A stretch of DNA of 39,459 nucleotides from a virus. A model generated the notes under the pieces. The model worked only from the letters and a program-made list of their open reading frames with translations. It searched no databases and had not been told where the DNA came from. The stretch is from IMG/VR virus record IMGVR_UViG_3300030098_005235, positions 1 to 39,459 of that record; one strand, given 5' to 3'. The translations under genes were made by a program, and so were the position numbers. Of this stretch, positions 28,234 through 35,691 are shown in pieces (the first letter of the stretch is position 1; every line of letters starts with the position of its first letter).

Positions 28234-30461
28234 AAACTCAAGCGTTTACTCTTGCCCGCCTTCGCGGTGTCGATCTTCGGTATCAGGTCTCGCCTGACTC
28301 TGCGTATGACGTTCAAGACATGCGGTGGACGCTGAATGATTCTTGGACATCGTGTGGCGGCTTCCGCCCAATCACTAAGTATTCACGCAAATACGAGCCC
28401 TGGGGCACCGTGGTTGTCTCTGGCGCTGTGAGTTCCGAGTTTTCCCCGCCTACTCCTGGTGGTGGCTCAACGGGTGGGATTTCACCGACTACAGGTGCCA
28501 CCGTTTCGGACAACGCCACCATCCAGTCTCTTCATTGGTTCTCTCAGCACAATGGCGCCAGGCAATTCCTAATCTGGGAAGATGACAAGGGATCTCTTTC
28601 ACGGTTTCGTGGAGACACGCCAAACGCGCCATACGTGTACTTGAAGGATCGTCAGAACAAGATTTGGGACGGCACTGAGCGCTCAAGGTTTGTGACCAGA
28701 ACGCCGGGCGCCTCAACACAGTCCGTTGTTTGGGGTGGCCGTATCTACATGGTGAATGGCCAAGACGAGCCGATTGTTTACGATGGTCGGGTCACAGGTC
28801 GCGCTGGGTACATTCAGGCGCCGGGTCCGCCTGGTGCTGAGTTGGTGTTCCGTGACTATGACACTGAGAGCACGTCGTATTGGCTTGGAACACGAGTCAG
28901 AAACCAGGGTCTTGGCTCAAGCCTGCCTTTTGACTCTGGCGAGGGTGACGGAAAGCTGTGCGCCTACAAGTACCGGGTCACGTTTGTGAATCGGCGCGGC
29001 CAAGAAAGTCCCATGTCGGAGCCCAGCACGCTGGTGCAGTTTGAGTGTGGAGACAAAGGCAAGACTCGATTCGTGCAACTAAACCTGCCTACCGGCGATG
29101 CGGAAACGGTAGCGCGTAGAATCTACCGGACCCGAGATGTCTATGACTCCTATGGGCAGCCGACGAGTCGGAACTACGGGTACAACTACTACTTTGTGAA
29201 GGAAATCCAGGACAACATCACGACCACCTTCGAGGATGGCCTGAGTGATGGAAACCTTGGGGCTTTGGCAGACCCGGAAGACTTTGGGCCGTGGCCCGCT
29301 CAAGCCAAGTTCATCGCAACATTCAAGAACACGATGTTTTTGGCTGGTATGCCGAACAACCAAATCCAGTTCAGCGCTCCGAACATGCCAGAGGTTTTTC
29401 CGCTCAACAACGTGTTTGACATTAGCGAGGGCGACGGTGGTGACATCACGGGCATCTACCCAACGAAGAACGCTCTTGTCGTGTTCAAGCGGCGCGGGAT
29501 TTACTTGGTCAAGGGTGATCCAGCCAACGGCTTCTATGTACAAACCCTGACGAAAGACATGGGGTGTGTTGCCGCAAACAGCATTGCAGAGGTTCCTGGC
29601 GTTGGTTTGGTCTTCCTCTCTGAGACTGGCATTTACGTGCTTGAGGGCGCCCTGGAGAACACCGGCTCTCCTACCGGCATCACTGAGCTTAGTGTGCCTA
29701 TTCGAGACTGGTTTGATGACTTGTCAGACTCGGCGCTCGCTGGTGCCGTAGGCGTCGTTTACCACCGGGACCGCGAGTTCTGGTTGTGCCTACCCGGCCT
29801 TGGTGAGACTGAAAACACGTTGGTGTATGTCTTCCATTATCCAGTAGGTACATGGAGTCGCCGGTTTGACGTTCCCGTTCGGTGCGCTGTTGAGTCAAAA
29901 GACCACAGAGGCTACCTGTTCTTTGGTAGCTCAGACCCCGAAAGGCGGCCTGGAATCCATGTCTACACTCATTCAGAGATACGAAAGGGCTCAAACTGGG
30001 GCGGCCCTGAGACAACGAAGGTTTCTCCCCTTTACCAGACGGCGCCATTGAATTTCGGCAATGTCTACTCTGGGGTACAGCCAGCTTATGTGAATGTGTT
30101 TGCTGTTGCTCGCGGCAATCTCGGGATGTCTTTGAACCTTAATGTCAACAGGTCTTTGGATCAGACCCTAACGGAGTCAAAGTCTACTTCTCAGAGAGAC
30201 CTTATTTCTCCTTCTGATTTCTACAGTGATGACTTGTTGTTTGTTGATTCAACTGAGTGGGGCCACTACCGACCGATTCCATTCAGATATGATGTGAGCC
30301 TGATGCACGAAAGCCTGGTCACTGAGCTTCAGTTGATCATGACCGCAACGGACTCAGACAACCCGCACATTGAGCTTGTGGGCTATGACATTGAAGCGAA
30401 GGTCGGGGCACAGCGCGATATTCGTGTCCTTACGGATGTTTTGACTGCGGATCGGAGGTAG
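28230..30461 (+). CDS. Tail-hub protein, tail tubular protein B-like, 743 aa
   Basis: A large beta-rich protein, probably with propeller-like blades. The segments SVVWGGRIYMVNGQDEPIVYDG, GKLCAYKYRVTFVNRRGQESP, MFLAGMPNNQIQFSAPNMPE and RRGIYLVKGDPANGFYVQTL look like successive blades. The T7 gp12 and P22 gp10 hub families have this general pattern. It would form the tail tip below the connector. Start ATG at 28230 overlaps the upstream stop. Three appendage genes follow, as would suit a hub they bind. Confidence 0.68.
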   Translation: MKTQAFTLARLRGVDLRYQVSPDSAYDVQDMRWTLNDSWTSCGGFRPITKYSRKYEPWGTVVVSGAVSSEFSPPTPGGGSTGGISPTTGATVSDNATIQSLHWFSQHNGARQFLIWEDDKGSLSRFRGDTPNAPYVYLKDRQNKIWDGTERSRFVTRTPGASTQSVVWGGRIYMVNGQDEPIVYDGRVTGRAGYIQAPGPPGAELVFRDYDTESTSYWLGTRVRNQGLGSSLPFDSGEGDGKLCAYKYRVTFVNRRGQESPMSEPSTLVQFECGDKGKTRFVQLNLPTGDAETVARRIYRTRDVYDSYGQPTSRNYGYNYYFVKEIQDNITTTFEDGLSDGNLGALADPEDFGPWPAQAKFIATFKNTMFLAGMPNNQIQFSAPNMPEVFPLNNVFDISEGDGGDITGIYPTKNALVVFKRRGIYLVKGDPANGFYVQTLTKDMGCVAANSIAEVPGVGLVFLSETGIYVLEGALENTGSPTGITELSVPIRDWFDDLSDSALAGAVGVVYHRDREFWLCLPGLGETENTLVYVFHYPVGTWSRRFDVPVRCAVESKDHRGYLFFGSSDPERRPGIHVYTHSEIRKGSNWGGPETTKVSPLYQTAPLNFGNVYSGVQPAYVNVFAVARGNLGMSLNLNVNRSLDQTLTESKSTSQRDLISPSDFYSDDLLFVDSTEWGHYRPIPFRYDVSLMHESLVTELQLIMTATDSDNPHIELVGYDIEAKVGAQRDIRVLTDVLTADRR

Positions 30462-30463
30462 CG

Positions 30464-31474
30464 GTGGCTTGGAGATTTCCTGATGTGTTGCCTGTGGACG
30501 GCGATGTTCTTCACGTCTCTCACTGGAACGACAACATTGATGTTTACTCAAGCGAGTTGAACGGGTTTCTGGATAGAGACAATCTTCGCAAAGACATCAT
30601 TAAGCGCTCAATGGTTCGTAGGAACGCTTTTGTGAAGGTGTTTTACAGCGCCGATGCTGATACGGATGGGCCAAGCCCAGAAGATCCAGAGAATGACTTC
30701 GATATTCCGATGAGAACTACGGCATGGTCAAGTTTTGACGGCTCTGAAACTATCGACAAGATGCCATCTGTAGAGTTTTCTGCTGACACTGACGGCTGGG
30801 TAGAGTGTGACTTTCACGCTTCCTATCAGTGGCGTGAGCCGGCAGATCCCCCAGGCGGGTCACAGGCTTGGTTTCAGTACAACGCAGGCACAACGGCATT
30901 TCAATACTCGGGCTCTGGTTATCCGCCATTTCCCGTTACTTATCCCCGAGTGCATGCTGAATTTGGCTTTCCGGCTGAGACCCCTCAGAGTGTTCAAGAC
31001 GATTGGGATGATTTTTTCCATCAGTGGAATAACACCGCGACTGATCCTGTTTGGGTGCCTACTTCAACAGGCTCATACGCAGGCGCTGGGCATTCAGGGG
31101 CTGGCGCCCCATCGTGCAAGCATTTCAATGGTGGGTTTGCCGAAAAGCCCAGCGATGATGATTGTGTAGCGTTCCGAATCACGGTCGATGGAATCACCGT
31201 TGCCGAGACTGGTTGGCTGTCTATCGGTCTTTACCGAAACGGCGTTTACTTGACTGCTGCTGCGCCTGTGTCTGCTGGTAGGCATACAATCAAGACTGAA
31301 GTTCGTGCCGCCCGTGTCTCTAAAATGCAGGCGACCGCTTCTGTGCTTGCAGCGTCGGAAACCGGTCTTACATCTGTGAATCCGATCAGTGAGGATGCAA
31401 CGCGGGTTCCGAAAATGGGCGCCAAGTGTCGTGTTCGTGGTCGCGCGCTTACTGTAGTTTATAGGAAGAGATGA
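30464..31474 (+). CDS. Fibre-like appendage protein 1, 336 aa
   Basis: Start is GTG at 30464 after GGAGGTAGCG (V/M-AWRFPDVLPVDGDV). The N-terminal 45 residues (HVSHWNDNIDVYSSELNGFLDRDNL) look like the anchoring module of podovirus fibres: PxDG, a WN(D), an L-N-G and a D-N-L. The rest is beta-rich with Gly/Ser loops, like a shaft or receptor-binding tip. Not a known enzyme; no lyase motif seen. One of three tandem proteins with a similar start. ATGA overlap to the next gene. Confidence 0.6.
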   Translation: MAWRFPDVLPVDGDVLHVSHWNDNIDVYSSELNGFLDRDNLRKDIIKRSMVRRNAFVKVFYSADADTDGPSPEDPENDFDIPMRTTAWSSFDGSETIDKMPSVEFSADTDGWVECDFHASYQWREPADPPGGSQAWFQYNAGTTAFQYSGSGYPPFPVTYPRVHAEFGFPAETPQSVQDDWDDFFHQWNNTATDPVWVPTSTGSYAGAGHSGAGAPSCKHFNGGFAEKPSDDDCVAFRITVDGITVAETGWLSIGLYRNGVYLTAAAPVSAGRHTIKTEVRAARVSKMQATASVLAASETGLTSVNPISEDATRVPKMGAKCRVRGRALTVVYRKR

Positions 31475-32562
31475 TGGGTAGAGTCAGTCCGCCAAAAGTT
31501 CAGCCAGGCCAATCAGTTACATCTGGCGCGATTAATGATGGCATTGCCAGCATTCGAGGCCAAGCATCGAACATTGATGCTCTAAATGTTCGCGACGAGG
31601 CGTTGGAGGCAAGGCAGTTTCAAGACCCTGCGTTTATTCGAGACTTTTCTTGGTTTCAAGCGCGCGGTGTGTCATCACCATTGACTCGGTATGTGAATGA
31701 TGGCGAGCCTGTGTCTGGCCTAAATCAAATACCGGTTTGGGATTCGGCAAATGTCACAAACAAGAACGGTGCGCTCGGCCCTGCAATGGGTAGCACCCAT
31801 ATTAGTCCTCATGTCATTGTACAGAACAATGGCAACAAGTTTGATGCGTCTGTTATCAAGTGCTCTTTTTCGATCTGGATGAACGATATTGCATTTCAGA
31901 CATACAGGCGCACCTATAAGCAAAGGTGGAAAGGCCCAATCATTAAGTGTGCTCTCGGCAGAAGGGGCAGTCCAAGCACTGACGGCGAAGACTACACCAT
32001 AGAGATGTCTACCGTTCAGTGGTTCCAGTTGCCGTGGAGCGGTGGTCTGTGGAACAGCTTTGCAGAGTCAGATGGAGACGTATCATTTTACACTCCGAGT
32101 GGAGCGACTGGGCCAACGCTACTCAGTAGCTCCATGCTTAGTGGTTGGTATGAAAATGAATTTGGCGCCAAGCAAATTGTTCCACACCAGAAGTGGGCTG
32201 ATTTTGGGTTTTCCCCAGGAGACTCGCCAAGCCCAAACACCTTCTCATATAACTTTACATACCAGGCGTGCTTTGTTTGGAAGCCTACCGGCGGAGACCA
32301 ATCAACAACATTTGTGCCAATCATTAAAATGACATTTGATGATACTGTGCCGTGCATTTGGGGCACTGAAATAACCGAGCCTATATCTTCAACAAGAACC
32401 AGTGAATGGGAAGTTGTAGATGAAGACGAGTCTTCTGAGTCCTATGAAGCGGAACATTCCGGCACAGCAAGGTATGTGCGACAAGGAAACAATGAACTTT
32501 TCCAGGGCGTACACATTAGAAACCTGACAATGAACGCCGTGACATACTCTGGGGGTCGATAA
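31471..32562 (+). CDS. Fibre-like appendage protein 2, 363 aa
   Basis: ATGATG start after AGGAAGAG. The N-terminus PPKVQPGQSVTSGAINDGIAS, then ALNVRDEAL, matches the module of the neighbours in spacing. The body is aromatic- and Gly/Ser-rich and probably beta (WFQLPWSGGLWNSFAES, TSEWEVVDEDESSESYEAEH). An acidic patch lies near residue 315. The product is likely a structural appendage, receptor contact unknown. Its TAA overlaps the next ATG (TAATG). Confidence 0.58.
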   Translation: MMGRVSPPKVQPGQSVTSGAINDGIASIRGQASNIDALNVRDEALEARQFQDPAFIRDFSWFQARGVSSPLTRYVNDGEPVSGLNQIPVWDSANVTNKNGALGPAMGSTHISPHVIVQNNGNKFDASVIKCSFSIWMNDIAFQTYRRTYKQRWKGPIIKCALGRRGSPSTDGEDYTIEMSTVQWFQLPWSGGLWNSFAESDGDVSFYTPSGATGPTLLSSSMLSGWYENEFGAKQIVPHQKWADFGFSPGDSPSPNTFSYNFTYQACFVWKPTGGDQSTTFVPIIKMTFDDTVPCIWGTEITEPISSTRTSEWEVVDEDESSESYEAEHSGTARYVRQGNNELFQGVHIRNLTMNAVTYSGGR

Positions 32563-33401
32563 TGCCTCTTGGTCCAGGCTGGTCTACATTTACACCAGGC
32601 GACCCGTTTAGCCCGGATTCTATTGCCGATAGATTCGGTGAGTTAGAGAACTGGGTCAACGGCAGCATCAACGAAGAAGACTTGAAAACCGACCCGTGGG
32701 TCGACTCCCGCCATGTTTTCAAGCCGGAGTTTTACGGATCACCAGCGCCCCGAGTGGAGGCTGTGTCGGGTGATACGCACTACAGGTATCGTCCGCACAA
32801 CATTGAGTCTCGGTACTACCGACATGAGCAGGGTGGTTGGTACAGGGAAGATAAGATTGGGGCGCCGCCAAACCTTGGTTTGTATGATGATGCGATTCCG
32901 CAGGCTGATGGTCTTTTTACCCCTGTTGAGGGGCTTTCAGGGTCTATTCACTTGGACTCCAGGTCGTTGGTTACAGTCAATGCAAACTGGTTTTCAATGG
33001 AGTCTGGGGGAGACACGGGGTACTCCAAACGGGAAGATAAGAATGTAGCCCTGGATGACAGGTGTGCTATGTTTATGCTTCAATACCAAAGCCCAGACTC
33101 AGGGAATGCTGACAGGAAGTCTGTATTTTCAACACGTAGGGTTTTGTATGCAACTTCCGATACTGGATACAAGTTTAGGCGTCAAAACTTTAGCCTAACT
33201 TGGATGCAGGAACTAAACCCTGGTACACACCACATTTGGGTTGGCGTGATGTATCTGCTTAAGAACATCTCAGGGAATGGCTACTTTGCGCTTGAAGATG
33301 ACGATGGAACCAAAGAGGGCCACAGGGTGAAACACATCTATGTTGACCCGCGAAACTTTGTCCTGAGCGCGGCAAGGATTTACCGTGATAGAACGGAATA
33401 A
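32562..33401 (+). CDS. Fibre-like appendage protein 3, 279 aa
   Basis: Starts MPLGPGWSTFTPGDPFSPDSI. The N-terminal module (RFGELENWVNGSINEEDLK) resembles the other two appendage proteins in length and pattern (W/L-N-G, E-D-L). The rest, with YRYRPHNIESRYYRHE and GTHHIWVGVMYLL, is beta-like. Probably a third tail appendage or a trimerising partner. Start overlaps upstream stop. No enzymatic motif seen. Confidence 0.58.
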   Translation: MPLGPGWSTFTPGDPFSPDSIADRFGELENWVNGSINEEDLKTDPWVDSRHVFKPEFYGSPAPRVEAVSGDTHYRYRPHNIESRYYRHEQGGWYREDKIGAPPNLGLYDDAIPQADGLFTPVEGLSGSIHLDSRSLVTVNANWFSMESGGDTGYSKREDKNVALDDRCAMFMLQYQSPDSGNADRKSVFSTRRVLYATSDTGYKFRRQNFSLTWMQELNPGTHHIWVGVMYLLKNISGNGYFALEDDDGTKEGHRVKHIYVDPRNFVLSAARIYRDRTE

Positions 33402-33427
33402 TGTTAGACTGACTTTGAGGGTTTCTA

Positions 33428-33988
33428 ATGGCACGGCTTAGCGCATACGAGAAGCGGCAGGTTGACCGCTACGCTGACCAGCGCAGGATGGAAGCCAAGG
33501 CTCGCGGCCAGGCGGGTGGCACGGCGGTTGGCGGTGGCGCGGGTGCGGCGATTGGTGGAATTATTGGTGGCATCGCTGGGGGGGGCTTTAATCCTTTTAC
33601 TGCTGCGGCTGGGGCTGCAATTGGCGGCGCTATTGGTACAGCCGGGGGCTTTGGTATTGGAAGTCTATTCGGAAAGAAGGGCGGGAAGGCCGAAGAGGAA
33701 GCCCGCGCGCAGGCTACCGCAGACACCAAGTACCAGAAGAAGCTGGCAGAGAAGCAAGAGAAGGAGCAGGCCAACATTGCTTGGCGTGAGTCAAAGGCAC
33801 AAGAAAGCGCCGCTGCCGCTGAGTCAGCGATGGCTCAAAGGGCCGCAAAGGGCGGTGGTGTTCGCCGTGGCGATGCCGACGTAGTCTTGTCTCAGGGAAT
33901 GGCTGGTGTCGGCGGTGCGGCCTCTGGCGGTGGTTCCGGCTGGGATTCAATGAAGGCTCGCAAGGGCTGGTCAGGCACGGTCGCATAG
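33428..33988 (+). CDS. Internal virion / ejection protein with glycine zipper, 186 aa
   Basis: Short basic N-terminus, then a long glycine-zipper hydrophobic region (about residues 31-82: GAGAAIGGIIGGIAGGG, GAAIGGAIGTAGGFGIG). A charged helix (EEEARAQATADTKYQKKL) and a Gly-rich end complete it. This layout matches T7 gp14-type ejection proteins, which insert in the outer membrane during DNA entry; homology is not shown. Start follows GAGGGTTTCTA. It heads the ejection block. Confidence 0.68.
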   Translation: MARLSAYEKRQVDRYADQRRMEAKARGQAGGTAVGGGAGAAIGGIIGGIAGGGFNPFTAAAGAAIGGAIGTAGGFGIGSLFGKKGGKAEEEARAQATADTKYQKKLAEKQEKEQANIAWRESKAQESAAAAESAMAQRAAKGGGVRRGDADVVLSQGMAGVGGAASGGGSGWDSMKARKGWSGTVA

Positions 33989-33997
33989 GGGAACGAT

Positions 33998-35107
33998 ATG
34001 GCTAAGCCTCTTCCAAAAGATTTGTCACAAGCTCAGCCGGGCGCTGCTGTCGGCACCATGAGTCGAGATCCGTACTCCATGATGATGTTCACTCAGATGG
34101 ACCCATCTCAACGCGCAGCGTGGTTCCAAGCGACTGGGCAGCAGGCGCAGGCTCAAGCATGGCAAAAGGTTGCTCTTGGTACTGCTGGCGTTAACGCAGG
34201 TCTTGGTGCTCTTCAGTTGGGCATGGCCTACGCCATTGAGAGTGCCCCCGGTGTCGCTCCTCCGCCATACACGGGCGGTCCAATCTGGTGGTCGTCGCGG
34301 CAGCGTGTGGCCAGAGAAGAGGAGCTTACAGCGCCGGGCCGCGCCATGGCTGCTGAGGCCAGAAGGCGCAGAGAGGCCGCGACCGCCGCCTCGGACGTGC
34401 GGACCTCTGCCGGCCAGCAAGAGCGTGCAGCCAGGGCAGAGCAGGAAGCTTTCAGAGGATACCAGGAAGCTGCCCGTGCTCAGCGGAGCAAGGAAGAGGC
34501 CGCAGAGGCAGCGCAGAAGTCGGCTGAAAAGTATGCCGCCCGACAAGCCCGGTTTGCGTATGACGTTCAAGAAAGAGAGCGTCAGCGACAAGCGAAGATG
34601 AATCTGCTGTCTGGGGCCTTTCGGGTTGGTGGAGAGCTTTTGTCTTCAGTTGCGCCATCTATCGCAGGTGCAGTGGCTCAAGGGGCACAAACAAAGGCTG
34701 CTGCTGCCCAGTATGGAATGACGCCTAAGGAATACAAAACCGCAATCAGGGCTCCTGGCCAATATGCGGCGACTGGCCAGAAATTGTTAGGTGTTGAACG
34801 TGAAATTGCTGAGCGAGGCAAGGCCGGCAAAGACGTCTCCGAGCGGCTGTCAACTAAGCACCACAACCTTTTTCAAAAACAGAGAGAAATTGCACAAGGG
34901 GCTGTTGCTGTGGGGGCCCATGAAGAATGGTTTCCCGGCTATGCGACTGAGCCTCCCACGCCCCCAATTGCGCCTGTGGCTTCCAATCCTCCGTTTTTGT
35001 CTAAGCCCCCTCAGTTTGATGTTAATGACCAAATACTGTCGCAAAATATCTATGGAGGGTCTGTTCCTGTCTGGTCTCCATACCATATTCCGGGCAGCGT
35101 GAAATAA
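33998..35107 (+). CDS. Internal virion protein candidate, 369 aa
   Basis: Start after GGGGAACGAT (MAKPLPKDLSQAQPG). One hydrophobic segment at about 58-80 (VALGTAGVNAGLGALQLGMAY) and another at about 203-232 (LLSGAFRVGGELLSSVAP). A long charged, Ala/Glu/Arg-rich helix lies between them (EEAAEAAQKSAEKYAARQ). The C-terminus is Pro-rich. Such helical, partly membrane-active proteins are typical of the T7 gp14-16 position. Not assignable to a specific one. Confidence 0.6.
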   Translation: MAKPLPKDLSQAQPGAAVGTMSRDPYSMMMFTQMDPSQRAAWFQATGQQAQAQAWQKVALGTAGVNAGLGALQLGMAYAIESAPGVAPPPYTGGPIWWSSRQRVAREEELTAPGRAMAAEARRRREAATAASDVRTSAGQQERAARAEQEAFRGYQEAARAQRSKEEAAEAAQKSAEKYAARQARFAYDVQERERQRQAKMNLLSGAFRVGGELLSSVAPSIAGAVAQGAQTKAAAAQYGMTPKEYKTAIRAPGQYAATGQKLLGVEREIAERGKAGKDVSERLSTKHHNLFQKQREIAQGAVAVGAHEEWFPGYATEPPTPPIAPVASNPPFLSKPPQFDVNDQILSQNIYGGSVPVWSPYHIPGSVK

Positions 35108-35109
35108 TA

Positions 35110-35682
35110 GTGGCATGGCGCAACGGACGATCAGTTGCTGCCGACGACCGCACAGAAAGCGGTAGGCGCAGGTTTTCACTTTCTGGTGATGCCTCACCTA
35201 AAACCAGGCTTCCAAGAGTATTGTTGCCGGCAAACAAGCCTGGTAGGAGCCGCATTCAAGACGGCTTCTTTGATAGCTCGACCCTTCAGGACAAGATTGC
35301 GCCAGGCGCTTTGACCAACGCGGTCGTGTCTGTGCTTTTTTCGGTTGGCTCATTTGCTGCCAACGCCGCGACACGGGCCTTGTTTGCTTCTGGCTTTGTG
35401 GACTCTGACTTGATTGCGCCTGGCGCTGTGACCAAGACCAAGCTTGCTGATGGCTTCATGAAGCAGGCAGTTCTTACTGGCGCTGCTGCCGGGTCTTTCA
35501 AGCTAACTGGAATCAATGTGGGTGATGCGCTCGTTTATGTTTACGAGCAAAATGGCACAAGCGGCCTCATCACGGATAGAACATCTGAGTTCAAGATTCA
35601 GTCGAAAGACTATATTAGCAATGTTGGTGGTACAAGCACTGCGGGTGATAAGCTATTGGTGCTTTACTTGGACCTGACCTAA
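35110..35682 (+). CDS. Structural protein candidate, 190 aa
   Basis: Start is GTG at 35110, with no clear SD; (V)AWRNGRSVAADDRTESG. The middle has an alternating small/hydrophobic motif (SSTLQDKIAPGALTNAVVSV, VDSDLIAPGAVTKTKLADG), which repeats S-x-L-(Q/I)-x-(K/A)-PGA(L/V)T. The C-terminus is beta-rich (DALVYVYEQNGTSGLIT). It could be a small tail spike or pilot protein. Not recognised. Confidence 0.55.
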   Translation: MAWRNGRSVAADDRTESGRRRFSLSGDASPKTRLPRVLLPANKPGRSRIQDGFFDSSTLQDKIAPGALTNAVVSVLFSVGSFAANAATRALFASGFVDSDLIAPGAVTKTKLADGFMKQAVLTGAAAGSFKLTGINVGDALVYVYEQNGTSGLITDRTSEFKIQSKDYISNVGGTSTAGDKLLVLYLDLT

Positions 35683-35691
35683 GAGGCTACT

